From positions 1,612,001 through 1,676,000 of the forward strand of contig OZ260079.1 of NCBI GenBank assembly GCA_965284365.1: a stretch of DNA of 64,000 nt. The letters run 5' to 3'. Origin of the DNA: Phragmitibacter sp965284365. Its GTDB lineage: Bacteria; Verrucomicrobiota; Verrucomicrobiia; Verrucomicrobiales; Verrucomicrobiaceae. Below the pieces are notes generated by a model. The model worked only from the letters and a program-made list of their open reading frames with translations, had not been told where the DNA came from and made no database searches. This document shows positions 25,217-33,622 of this stretch, one piece after another (positions within the stretch are counted from its first letter, which is position 1; the number at the start of each line of letters is the position of its first letter). A program made the translations under genes and the position numbers.

Positions 25217-25798
25217 ATGAAATATCCACATTACACCCAAGCACTCATTCTCGCCGTAGGCCTCTTTATGGGGAATATTGCACGTGCTGGTGATGTGACT
25301 GACTGCGACAAAGTGCTCGCTAGTGTGAAATCTGCCATTCAGGCGGACCCCACAAAGGTGCTTGTCATCGTCGAGGACGCCATGGTAGCCAATGAGTCTT
25401 GCGCTTGCGAGATTGTGAAAGCTGCCGTTCTTGCCTCTCAGGCAAGCAACGACCTTGCGAAGCAGATCGTGCTCACGGCCACAAATGTGGCGCCAAACAT
25501 GTCCGCCGTTATAGCGGACTGTGCGGCTGCCACGTCAGCCACAGCGGGCGTAAGCTCCAAAAGCGCCAAGGAAGTCCTTCCAATGGCTCCCGTGGCTGCT
25601 CCCGAGTCAGCAGATTATATCAAAGCCCCTGCGGATATCCGTGGTGTGTATTTGATTCAGCCTGCTGCCGGTGGCGTGGTCATCACCACCAACGAAAAAG
25701 AACACGACGACGAAAAACCCGTCGAGAAAGAGAAAACTGTGACGCGCACGGAGCCTACCAGCACCCCGCAGTCACCCTCAGTCGCAAAGCCAAACTGA
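25217..25798 (+). CDS. secreted protein of unknown family, first in the export operon
   Basis: 193 residues. A signal peptide (about residues 1-24, HYTQALILAVGLFMGNIARA) is followed by a helical domain (25-115) with several Cys residues (TDCDKVLA, ESCACEIV, IADCAAAT) that could form disulfides, then a Ser/Ala linker, a short segment (DIRGVYLIQPAAGGVVI) and a charged, Glu/Lys-rich low-complexity tail. I do not recognise the family. Its place directly before an outer-membrane barrel, a tyrosine autokinase and an OPX protein suggests a role in polysaccharide secretion. The gap of about 96 bases to the next gene has no terminator. Confidence 0.75.
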   Translation: MKYPHYTQALILAVGLFMGNIARAGDVTDCDKVLASVKSAIQADPTKVLVIVEDAMVANESCACEIVKAAVLASQASNDLAKQIVLTATNVAPNMSAVIADCAAATSATAGVSSKSAKEVLPMAPVAAPESADYIKAPADIRGVYLIQPAAGGVVITTNEKEHDDEKPVEKEKTVTRTEPTSTPQSPSVAKPN

Positions 25799-25894
25799 CA
25801 GACAGTCAATCCTGCCCGGATCTACCCTCCCTGAATTCAAATAAGATCCGTGCCAGGCCCCTCAGCCGCCCCCGCAACAACCAAGTGCCAACGT

Positions 25895-27136
25895 ATGAAA
25901 CTGGTTATCTTCTCGCTCTTCACAGGGATGCTCCTGGCAGCCGCTCCCTCCTATGGTCAGGGCTTGATGGCCTTGGGCAAACCAACCTCTGATTACGATC
26001 AGAACGTCCCACTGACCATCGAAGCCTCGGTCAGTGGCGGCTACGACAGCATCGAATACGACTCCCTAGATTTGGAGGACTTCGAATCATACTTTATCCA
26101 AAGTGGCGTCGGCCTCGTTTACGGATCCGATAATCGTGTCACTGCATGGGACATCGGTCTCTATGGAGGCGCCATTTATTATTTGGACGACGCCGAGCGT
26201 GGTGAAGACCTCTTCTACAACGCACGTCTGGCTTTCAACATTTCCCATCAGGTGAATCGCCGTCTCACGATTGGGGACAACTTCTACATCACCTATGAGA
26301 TCGAGCCTGATTATGGCATCGGCGTGACCACGGGGCGTCGCGACGGCCAATATCTCTACGGCTATAACAATGCTTCTGTGGCCTACGCCTGGACGGAGCG
26401 CACCACTTCCACGACCGGTTACACCATCGAAGGCATCAAATATACCGACGATGACGTGACCGCCGCGTTTGAAGACCGTTTCAGCCACATCGTGAGCCAG
26501 CAGATCAGCTATGCGCTTTCTCGCACCACGAAGCTGACCGCGGAGTATCGCTTCCGTTACACGGACTACGAAAACCCGCCAACTGAAGTGGGTGGAGAAG
26601 ACGAGGAAGGTGAAGAAATTGAAATCATCAATCCCGATTACACGAGTCACTATGTGCTCGCGGGCATTGATCAAGCCTGGAGTGAGCGTCTTTCCGCCAG
26701 CATTCGCGCTGGTGCTGAGTTTTACAAGAGCGACCGAGCCGACGAGACGGCACCTTACGGAGAAGGTTCTCTTAACTATGCGCTCACCCGCCAAACGGGC
26801 ATCCGCCTCTACGGCCAGGCAGGTTTCGACGGCTCTGAACTCGGTCTCTACGACTCACGCTATGCCATCCGCACGGGAGTCGTTGCCACGCATGCATTCA
26901 CCGACCGCTTCTCAGGAAATGCAGGTGTGCATTATGTGCATAGTGACTTCGAGGGGAATGACACCATCGAGTCCGCCACGGAAGATGAGCTCAATGCTAC
27001 TCTCGGCTTCCGTTACAACTTCTGGCAGAATCTCAGTGTGGATGCCAACTACAGCTATACGACAATTACCTCAGACGAAGAAGCCCGCGACTACGAACGC
27101 AACCGCGTCAACGTGGGTCTGAACGCCACGTTCTAA
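25895..27136 (+). CDS. outer-membrane beta-barrel protein of the export operon
   Basis: 413 residues. Signal peptide KLVIFSLFTGMLLAAAPSYG, then alternating beta-strand patterns rich in aromatic and acidic residues through to the end, with a C-terminus ending in Phe (RVNVGLNATF) as expected for a BAM-dependent barrel. Typical strands are NRRLTIGDNFYITYEIEPDY, KLTAEYRFRYTDYENPP and SVDANYSYTTIT. Barrels of this kind (BBP2-like) are common beside Wzx/Wzy-type export genes. Because the OPX protein of this operon is short, this barrel is a good candidate for the outer-membrane exit, as for the barrel partners described in Myxococcus. The ATG at 25895 is chosen for its signal peptide. Confidence 0.82.
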   Translation: MKLVIFSLFTGMLLAAAPSYGQGLMALGKPTSDYDQNVPLTIEASVSGGYDSIEYDSLDLEDFESYFIQSGVGLVYGSDNRVTAWDIGLYGGAIYYLDDAERGEDLFYNARLAFNISHQVNRRLTIGDNFYITYEIEPDYGIGVTTGRRDGQYLYGYNNASVAYAWTERTTSTTGYTIEGIKYTDDDVTAAFEDRFSHIVSQQISYALSRTTKLTAEYRFRYTDYENPPTEVGGEDEEGEEIEIINPDYTSHYVLAGIDQAWSERLSASIRAGAEFYKSDRADETAPYGEGSLNYALTRQTGIRLYGQAGFDGSELGLYDSRYAIRTGVVATHAFTDRFSGNAGVHYVHSDFEGNDTIESATEDELNATLGFRYNFWQNLSVDANYSYTTITSDEEARDYERNRVNVGLNATF

Positions 27137-27156
27137 GTTCAAACAAATCCCGCAAA

Positions 27157-27206
27157 GATATTCCGGAACTCTCCCTGGCTTAATTCCATGGGGTTTCCGG
27201 AATATC
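27157..27206. repeat. perfect 12-bp inverted repeat between barrel gene and kinase gene
   Basis: GATATTCCGGAA (27157-27168) and TTCCGGAATATC (27195-27206), 26 bases apart. Each arm contains the palindrome TTCCGGAA. No U tract follows, so it is either a regulator-binding site or an RNA structure that adjusts expression inside the operon. Confidence 0.65.
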
Positions 27207-27242
27207 AGTTTACTTTAAATACAACGATCTAAGCCCCGGCCT

Positions 27243-29432
27243 ATGACCACCAACAGTCTCGATGTACAACGGCACGCTTTAGACTATTGGCAGATCATTC
27301 GTAATCGCATGGGACTCATCTTCCTATGCTTTCTCCTCGTCTTCGCTGTTGCCGCCATCATCACCTACATCATGCCGCGCAAGTTCCGCGGCCATATAGA
27401 AATGGTCATCGAGCGGAATGTGGAAGACGCCACGATTGTCGGCCATCTGGGCGACAGGCTGAACATTCCGTCGGACAACTTCTTCAAGACGCAGTTCGAA
27501 ATCATCAGCAAGCGCAAGACCCTTGATCTGGTGGTCGAGAAACTGGACCTCGTAAAGCATTGGGGCCTGCCCAGCAAGCAATTCGCCGCTGCCAAACTGC
27601 GCGGGAACCTGGATGCGCAAAGCAACATCAAGAGCGATTTCATCACGATCGAGTACTTTGATGAAGATCCCAAGCTCGCGGCCGATATCGCCAATGCCAT
27701 TGCCGAAAGCTACAAGGAAACGCGCATCGAAGTGGACAATGCTCGTACGGATAAAGCGGTCAACCAGCTCAGTGCCCAGATCTCCGTGAAGGAGCAGCTC
27801 ACGAAGCAGGCCATGGACAAGATGATCGAGATCAAGAAGCGTCTCGGCATCGTCGAAATGCCCACCTACGCCTACCAGGCCGCACGTGGCAGTGACGCGG
27901 TCAACACCGTAGAGAACAGCACTCTCGTGGATGCGGCGCGTGACGTCTATAAGCTGGATAAAGACATCCGCGACATGAGGACGCAGATTGAGCAACTGCA
28001 GACACTCGAAGGAGAGTCCCTTATTCGTCAGGCCGGTGAATTGCGCGTGGAGAATGATACCATCCGCCGTCTCAACCCGGTTTATCAGGATCTTCTCCTG
28101 GAAAAAGAAAACCTCTCGAGTGCCGGGCTGGGTCCCAAGCATCCCACGATGAAAGGCATTCTCGCCAAGATCGGCGAGACCCGCCAGATGCTTCTCGATG
28201 CCGCCACCGACTACCGGAACAATCTGACCTTTCGCATGCAGACGGCGACGAAACAACTCACCGAATCTGAGAACATCAATCAGGAACAGCGCACCAAGTC
28301 CATCGCCGCTCAGGCCGACAACCAGGAATACCTCAAGGCCAAGAAAGAATGGGAGTTGCTCGAAGAGGAGCTGGTGAAACTCAAAGACACCAAGGCTCAG
28401 CGGGAGATCGACAAACAGATGTCGAAGACCCCAGTGACGGTTTACCAAAGTGCGGAGCCTGAGAGCAGACCCTTCAAACCGAATGTGGGACTGAATCTCG
28501 CGTTGGGTGGAATCGTGGGGCTCATGCTTGGTTTCGGCGTGGCCTTCTTCCTTGAGTATCTCGATACCAGCGTGAAGACCATAGATGAAGTCGAGCGCCT
28601 GATGGGCGTTCCCGTCCTCGCTGTCATTCCCCAAGGTGTCGGAGTACTGCACCGCACCAGCGGCATGAATCCCGATTCAGAAGCGTATCGCATTCTCCGC
28701 ACGAACATCGAGTTCAACCGCAAGGATCCGACAGCGAACGTCATCAGCGTCGTGAGCGGCGGCGCGGGCGAAGGCAAGAGTACGACCATGGTCAACCTGG
28801 CCACTGTCTGCGCTCAGGGCGGTTATACCACCCTCATCATCGATGGTGACCTGCGACGTCCGCGGATGCACACCTTCTTCGATGTACCGAATCACTACGG
28901 CCTAAGCAATTTCCTCACCTCCAATGTTTCACTGGAAGAAGTCGTCATCCAGACCCCGGTGGAAAATCTTTACCTCCTCCCAAGTGGTATCATGCCCTCA
29001 GACAGCGCCGGCTTGCTCAACTCGAAGCGCTTCACGGACATGCTCGCAGACGTGAAAACCCGCTTCGACATCGTGCTGATCGACTCGCCGCCGATCCTCG
29101 GCGTCAGCGATGCGAGCGTGCTAGCTGCGGAAGTGGACATGACGATGATCGTGGTCCAGCACCGCAAGCTGCCCCGCCAAATGCTGCTGCGCGTCAAACA
29201 GTCGGTCGAGAGTGTTGGTGGCAAAGTCGTCGGTGTCGTCCTCAACAACGTGAATATCCGCAGCGACGCCACCTACGGCTACTACACGAGTTACTACACC
29301 TACTACTCCACGGACAACAACCCCGGGCAGAAGAAAGAGCGCTCCACCAAGGCTTCCCGCAGCGGTGGCAAAACCCAGACCCAGGCGAGTGCAAAGCCTG
29401 CCCGTGCGTCCAAGGGCGACGATGTATTTTGA
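27243..29432 (+). CDS. polysaccharide co-polymerase / tyrosine autokinase (Wzc-like)
   Basis: 729 residues. An N-terminal Wzz domain is flanked by membrane helices (about residues 20-45, and 410-432 after FKPNVG). Between them is a long coiled-coil periplasmic part (about 150-400). The C-terminal BY-kinase domain has Walker A SGGAGEGKSTTM with Lys512, Walker A' LIIDGDLRRPR and Walker B IVLIDSPPILG. A tyrosine cluster (YGYYTSYYTYY) near residue 680 is the expected autophosphorylation site, and a basic Lys/Ala/Ser tail follows. The protein controls chain length and export of a capsular or exopolysaccharide from the inner membrane. It lies 25 bases before the OPX gene. Confidence 0.93.
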   Translation: MTTNSLDVQRHALDYWQIIRNRMGLIFLCFLLVFAVAAIITYIMPRKFRGHIEMVIERNVEDATIVGHLGDRLNIPSDNFFKTQFEIISKRKTLDLVVEKLDLVKHWGLPSKQFAAAKLRGNLDAQSNIKSDFITIEYFDEDPKLAADIANAIAESYKETRIEVDNARTDKAVNQLSAQISVKEQLTKQAMDKMIEIKKRLGIVEMPTYAYQAARGSDAVNTVENSTLVDAARDVYKLDKDIRDMRTQIEQLQTLEGESLIRQAGELRVENDTIRRLNPVYQDLLLEKENLSSAGLGPKHPTMKGILAKIGETRQMLLDAATDYRNNLTFRMQTATKQLTESENINQEQRTKSIAAQADNQEYLKAKKEWELLEEELVKLKDTKAQREIDKQMSKTPVTVYQSAEPESRPFKPNVGLNLALGGIVGLMLGFGVAFFLEYLDTSVKTIDEVERLMGVPVLAVIPQGVGVLHRTSGMNPDSEAYRILRTNIEFNRKDPTANVISVVSGGAGEGKSTTMVNLATVCAQGGYTTLIIDGDLRRPRMHTFFDVPNHYGLSNFLTSNVSLEEVVIQTPVENLYLLPSGIMPSDSAGLLNSKRFTDMLADVKTRFDIVLIDSPPILGVSDASVLAAEVDMTMIVVQHRKLPRQMLLRVKQSVESVGGKVVGVVLNNVNIRSDATYGYYTSYYTYYSTDNNPGQKKERSTKASRSGGKTQTQASAKPARASKGDDVF

Positions 29433-29457
29433 TCAACGCTGAAACTCTATTTCTCCC

Positions 29458-30018
29458 ATGAAACACTATCTGCGTTTTTGCCTCCTCCTTCTCTCCCTGC
29501 TTCTTTCGGTGCATGGCGTTTCCGCCCAGTCCGAAAGCGCATTGCGCTCGGGAGATAGCATCGTACTGAAACTCTCAGGAGCTCCTGTGGAAGAAATCAA
29601 TACGGTCTCCTCCACCTATGACATTGCCGACAATGGGACGGTCAACCTCCCTTACATTGGCGAAGTAAAGGCGGCGGGCCTTCGACCATCCAGTTTGCAG
29701 CGGAACATCGAGTACGCTTACAAGGCAGCCGAGATCTTTACGCATCCGACGATTCAGGTTTCGGCCAACCGCGAAGCAGCGACCCAGGTAGTCTTTGTCA
29801 GCGGTGAAGTGAAAGCGCCCGGCCGCGTGCAGATGACTCCCGGCATGACGGTGCATGACGCCATCACCAGCGCCTCCGGCCCCACCGACTTCGCGAAGAT
29901 GAAGGCCGTCAAAATGACCCGTGGCAGCGTGACGCGGCAGTTGGATCTGCGCAGCGCGGACAATCCTGACTCCCAGGTTCCGGCACAGCCCGGCGACAGA
30001 ATTCACGTGCCGCAGTAA
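29458..30018 (+). CDS. short polysaccharide export (OPX/Wza-family) protein
   Basis: 186 residues. Signal peptide KHYLRFCLLLLSLLLSVHGVSA with no lipobox, then a PES domain (RSGDSIVLKLSGAPVEEI, VNLPYIGEVKAAGLRPSSL, IFTHPTIQVSA) and one SLBB domain (VVFVSGEVKAPGRVQMTPGM). E. coli Wza is about twice as long, with more SLBB domains and a C-terminal helix through the outer membrane; all that is missing here, as in the short OPX class. It probably forms a periplasmic conduit ring between the kinase and the beta-barrel of the same operon. Confidence 0.9.
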   Translation: MKHYLRFCLLLLSLLLSVHGVSAQSESALRSGDSIVLKLSGAPVEEINTVSSTYDIADNGTVNLPYIGEVKAAGLRPSSLQRNIEYAYKAAEIFTHPTIQVSANREAATQVVFVSGEVKAPGRVQMTPGMTVHDAITSASGPTDFAKMKAVKMTRGSVTRQLDLRSADNPDSQVPAQPGDRIHVPQ

Positions 30019-30023
30019 GCAAT

Positions 30024-31097
30024 TTGGCGCCTAGACTGGCAGACCTCCATTCCCCGGATCATCGGCCCTTGCGGCCCAGACTGGGATGGATCGACCTCCT
30101 CCGCGGGATTGCCGTGGTGGGTATGTTGGAAACCCATGTGCTCAACACCTTCCTCATACCTGAGGCCTGGCCCTCCTGGTCGAGTCGGATCTATTTCCTA
30201 AACGGTCTCCTTTCGGCCGCATTCCTCTGGATCGCGGGCTTTATTCAAGGCTTGGCCATACGCCGCGCCCACGCCGCGCACACACCGGTCTTCACGCGTA
30301 CACGGCTGCGACGACTCGCTCAGATCTTTCTGATGGGCTACCTCCTCCATGTGCCTACGGATTACTGGATGCGACGCGATTTCGGAGTGGAGAGCTGGCG
30401 CGTCTTCTTTCAGGTGGATATCCTGCAGTGCATGACCGTCAGCCTATTGTGTTTGATGGGGATGGGCGCCTTGCCCAAAAAAGGATTGTTCGATCCGGCT
30501 GTAGCGGTGCTGTTGGTGCTCTGCGTGGCATTTGCGCCGTACGCTTCTTTGATGCAGGTGCCTTTCCTGCCGATCGATGCTTTTGTCAGTGCGAAGCAGG
30601 GCTCTCTGTTTCCGCTTTTCCCGTGGTTTGCCTTTTGCGCCGCGGGTTGCCTGGCTGGCCGGTGGCCGATACGCGAAGGCGCTTATCTGGTGATCGGGAT
30701 CCTTCTCGCAGCGCTGGGCTATTGGGGGGCACCCAGCATTTTTTCAAAGGATAGCCCGGCGTTCTTTGCCGAGCGGCTCGGCTGGCTGCTGATCGTTGTC
30801 AGCGTAGTGCACGCTCTCGGGAGACGCTGGCATCCTCAATGGCTCATGCTGGCAGGGAAGGAATCCCTGCTCATCTACATCGCCCATCTGATTCTCATTT
30901 ATTGGCTCCCGCTGTTTGGAGGAGCCACTCTCACCATGAAGTGGGGCCTGCAGCTCAACTGGCTGGAGTGCGCCCAGGTCTTTGTGATCCTGCTCGTGGT
31001 TTGTTTGGTGCTGGCCTGGTTCAACCAGCGCCGCAAAAAAAAAGGGAGCCTGGGCCTAGCCCAGACTCCCTTGAGAACTTCTTCTACCTCAATGTGA
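30024..31097 (+). CDS. DUF1624 / HGSNAT-like membrane acyltransferase
   Basis: 357 residues with 8-10 membrane segments. The start region RLGWIDLLRGIAVVGMLETHV matches the DUF1624 (heparan-alpha-glucosaminide N-acetyltransferase-like) signature, followed by FLWIAGFIQGLAIRR and RLRRLAQIFLMGYLLHVPTD. Such proteins move acyl groups across the membrane onto sugars, so it may acetylate the polysaccharide exported by this operon. The start is a TTG at 30024, 5 bases after the OPX stop; the tight spacing supports it, and no upstream ATG in this frame is available. The 3' end overlaps the convergent actP gene by 9 bases and carries that gene's terminator. Confidence 0.8.
   Translation: MAPRLADLHSPDHRPLRPRLGWIDLLRGIAVVGMLETHVLNTFLIPEAWPSWSSRIYFLNGLLSAAFLWIAGFIQGLAIRRAHAAHTPVFTRTRLRRLAQIFLMGYLLHVPTDYWMRRDFGVESWRVFFQVDILQCMTVSLLCLMGMGALPKKGLFDPAVAVLLVLCVAFAPYASLMQVPFLPIDAFVSAKQGSLFPLFPWFAFCAAGCLAGRWPIREGAYLVIGILLAALGYWGAPSIFSKDSPAFFAERLGWLLIVVSVVHALGRRWHPQWLMLAGKESLLIYIAHLILIYWLPLFGGATLTMKWGLQLNWLECAQVFVILLVVCLVLAWFNQRRKKKGSLGLAQTPLRTSSTSM
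31035..31070 (-). terminator. rho-independent terminator of actP, inside the DUF1624 coding end
   Basis: Read leftward, a stem of 11 pairs with one mismatch (GGGAG.CTGGGC / GCCCAG.CTCCC, 31044-31070, loop CTA) is followed by nine U (the A9 run at 31035-31043 on the plus strand). It lies 19 bases past the actP stop and is at the same time translated as part of the opposing gene. Confidence 0.85.
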
Positions 31098-32759
31098 GCT
31101 TGCCTTTTCGGCGCCAAGGCCGGTCTGCGACCGAACGTTGAGTTCAGAGAATTTCGATTCAGCCACCAGATCGCGCGGGCTCAGCAGCGTTCCCAGCCAG
31201 GCTGCCAGAAACCCCAGGGGGATGCTGACGATGCCAGGGTTTTTTAGCGGGAAGATTGCATCCGCCTTGATCAGCGCAGCGCCTTTCGGGTCCATAACGC
31301 TCGGGCTCAGCAGGATCAGAATGATGGAACTGGCCAAACCGACAACCAGGCCAGCCACCGCGCCTGTGGTATTGAAGCGCTTCCAGAAGACGCTGAACAG
31401 AATGACCGGCAGATTCGCAGATGCCGCCACGGAGAAGGCCAGCCCTACGAGGAAGGCCACGTTGAGCGATCGCAGTTGAATCGCCAGGAAGATGGCGACG
31501 GCTCCGACCACAAAGGCGGTGATGCGAGCCACTCGCACCTCTTCACCCGGAGACTTTTCTTTGCCGCGATGAATCACGTTCGTGAAGAAGTCATGCGCGA
31601 AACTGGTGCTCGCGCTCATGGTCAGACCCGCCACTACCGCCAGGATGGTAGCGAAGGCTACCGCACTGATGAAGGCGAAGAACCACTCCCCGCCCAGCAC
31701 CTGTGCCAGAATGGGTGCCACCATGTTTCCATCCGGCTTGCCAGCCGCGTCCAGTGGGATCTGATCCCAGCGCAGAATCGTCGCAGCACCAAAGCCGAAG
31801 AAGGTCGTCAAAATGTAGAACACACCGATGATGGCCGTGGCCCACACTACGGAAACACGAGCTGTTTTTGCGTCAGGCACCGTGTAAAATCGAACCAGGA
31901 TGTGCGGCAGGCCCGCTGTACCCAATACCAGCCCCAGAGCCAGCGAAATGAAGTCCACCGCTCCCCAGGGGTTCAACTGCGTTCCGTAAGCCAGTCCGGG
32001 ATCCAAAAGGTTTACCGCCGGTTTCGTTCCGCCATAGGTCGCCTGCGAGACCGCGTCGAAGAATTTCGTAAGGCTGTAGTCGTGCCTGCCGAGCACCATC
32101 CAGCTCAGCACAAAGGCACCGCCCATCAGCAGAATCGCCTTGATGATTTGCACCCACGTCGTGGCCAGCATTCCGCCGAACACCACATAGACCAGCATGA
32201 GCACGCCCACGCCGATCACCGCCGGCACGAACTCCACGTGGATGAGTTCCTTGATGATGCCACCGGCGCCGACCATCTGGGCGATCATGTAAAAGGTGGA
32301 CACTGTCAGGGTGGACAGCGAAGCCATGGCCCGCACAGGCCTTTGGTTCAATCGATAGGCCAGCAAGTCGGCCATAGTGTATTTACCCGCGTTTCGCAGT
32401 GGCTCGGCCACCAGGAGTAGCACCGTCAGGTAGGCCACCAAAAAGCCCACGGAGTACATGAAGCCGTCGTAGCCTTTCAGACAGATGATGCCGGAGATGC
32501 CGAGGAAGCTCGCCGCACTCATGTAGTCGCCCGCAACCGCCAGACCATTCTGCCAGCCTGTGATGCTGCGGCCCGCTGCGAAATAGGCGGCTGAGCCGGT
32601 AGCCTTGCGCGCGCTGAAGTAAGTGATGACCAAGGTGATCCCCACAAAGGCGACGAACATTCCCAGTGCCGGGGTGAAGTGAAAACCCTTCGGAGCGGCT
32701 GCTGGCGCGACTTCGGCAAGCAGCATTCCCAAAGCTGGAATAAAATTGAAATCAGTCAT
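31089..32759 (-). CDS. actP: sodium:solute symporter, acetate permease-like
   Basis: 556 residues, about 13-14 membrane helices. The opening ITLVITYFSARKATGSAAYFAAGRSITGWQNG and AGDYMSAASFLGISG are characteristic of the cation/acetate symporter branch of the SSS family. Further support comes from VAGLTMSASTSFAHDFF. It would import acetate or another short monocarboxylate with sodium. It is preceded by a DUF485 gene (11-base gap) as in the E. coli acs-yjcH-actP operon; acs is not present here. The two genes form one leftward unit that ends at the terminator at 31035. Confidence 0.93.
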   Translation of the reverse strand: MTDFNFIPALGMLLAEVAPAAAPKGFHFTPALGMFVAFVGITLVITYFSARKATGSAAYFAAGRSITGWQNGLAVAGDYMSAASFLGISGIICLKGYDGFMYSVGFLVAYLTVLLLVAEPLRNAGKYTMADLLAYRLNQRPVRAMASLSTLTVSTFYMIAQMVGAGGIIKELIHVEFVPAVIGVGVLMLVYVVFGGMLATTWVQIIKAILLMGGAFVLSWMVLGRHDYSLTKFFDAVSQATYGGTKPAVNLLDPGLAYGTQLNPWGAVDFISLALGLVLGTAGLPHILVRFYTVPDAKTARVSVVWATAIIGVFYILTTFFGFGAATILRWDQIPLDAAGKPDGNMVAPILAQVLGGEWFFAFISAVAFATILAVVAGLTMSASTSFAHDFFTNVIHRGKEKSPGEEVRVARITAFVVGAVAIFLAIQLRSLNVAFLVGLAFSVAASANLPVILFSVFWKRFNTTGAVAGLVVGLASSIILILLSPSVMDPKGAALIKADAIFPLKNPGIVSIPLGFLAAWLGTLLSPRDLVAESKFSELNVRSQTGLGAEKASSH

Positions 32760-32770
32760 GTGTCAGGCGG

Positions 32771-33103
32771 TCAGTGGGTCGGGTATTTGGCGAGGAGGGT
32801 GGCATTCATGCGGTCCCAGCGGCTGGCTGCCTTCACATAGAGGGCACAGACAATCCACGTCATGAAGAACTGGGCGAGGGCGAAGAGGTAGGCGGAGTTC
32901 ACCTTTCCCAGCACCGGCTTCTTCATCATTTCCGGGAAGTAGCCGACCAGCACCGGCAGGGCCATGTAAAATACGAGGAAGAAGATCGTGGCCGGAATGA
33001 TGAAACGCTGTTTCGCTCGCTTCAGCGCGATGAAATCAGGATCAGAGGCAATGCGATCCCAATCGGGACTCGTCTCAGGGTGTGATGGGTCAGTGGTAGC
33101 CAT
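32771..33103 (-). CDS. yjcH: DUF485 family small membrane protein
   Basis: 110 residues with two membrane helices (IPATIFFLVFYMALPVLVGYF and YLFALAQFFMTWIVCALYV) and a C-terminal RWDRMNATLLAKY, which is the DUF485/YjcH pattern. It starts the unit that continues into the acetate permease. Its function is unknown; conserved linkage suggests it assists the symporter. Confidence 0.92.
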   Translation of the reverse strand: MATTDPSHPETSPDWDRIASDPDFIALKRAKQRFIIPATIFFLVFYMALPVLVGYFPEMMKKPVLGKVNSAYLFALAQFFMTWIVCALYVKAASRWDRMNATLLAKYPTH

Positions 33104-33371
33104 GGCGTAAAAAATCTAGGGAGTCGCTGATGCGTCGGATAGCAGGGAAGTAAAGCGGAAAGTGCTTGTTCCATGCAAGCCAGGACCGTGGCTATTTCTC
33201 AACGGGGACTTTTGTTGCTGCGTTATTTCGCGGGTTCATGAATTCCAGGGAGGGCTGTCACGTCTGACGAGAAGCTGACATTCATGTCGCGGCTTCGATG
33301 GCTGATCCTCTGTTTGCCGTCTTGCATAAGCACCCTCCTGACCTCATCCCCCAACCGAATTGGACAATCCT

Positions 33372-33539
33372 ATGATGAAAAAAATTCTACACCTTGGTCT
33401 CACCTGCTGCGTTTTCGCATCGCTAACTTCTTGCGTCTGGCCGCACCCTCGCCGGGGCGGACCCGGGCCGGGCCCTGTTGTTGGCCCAGGCGGGCCGGGA
33501 CCAGGAGGTCCAGGACCAGGCGGATTTCGGCGGTATTAA
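33372..33539 (+). CDS. small Gly/Pro-rich lipoprotein, 55 residues
   Basis: Two ATG codons at 33372/33375 open a 55-residue frame. A lysine-containing N-terminus and hydrophobic core (MKKILHLGLTCCVFASLTSC) end in the lipobox LTSC, Cys21 being the lipidation site. The mature part is almost only Gly and Pro with a few Arg (PGPGPVVGPGGPGPGG), ending FRRY. The pattern matches short verrucomicrobial lipoproteins of unknown role. An overlapping longer frame (33284-33547) lacks such features. A 10-bp hairpin follows at 33574. The 268-base spacer before it (33104-33371) shows nothing else. Confidence 0.7.
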   Translation: MMKKILHLGLTCCVFASLTSCVWPHPRRGGPGPGPVVGPGGPGPGGPGPGGFRRY

Positions 33540-33573
33540 CTAATTAAACACCGCTAACTCCGAATCACTCATT

Positions 33574-33602
33574 CCCACCCTCGCGAGATCGCCGGGGGTG
33601 GG
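33574..33602. terminator. hairpin between convergent genes
   Basis: A 10-bp stem (CCCACCCTCG / CGGGGGTGGG, one G-T pair) with a 9-base loop lies between the lipoprotein stop and the stop of the leftward KefB-like gene. There is no U tract on either strand, so it may be a weak two-way terminator or transcript end protector. Confidence 0.5.
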
Positions 33603-33622
33603 CATGAAGCGCTGCATTCGCC

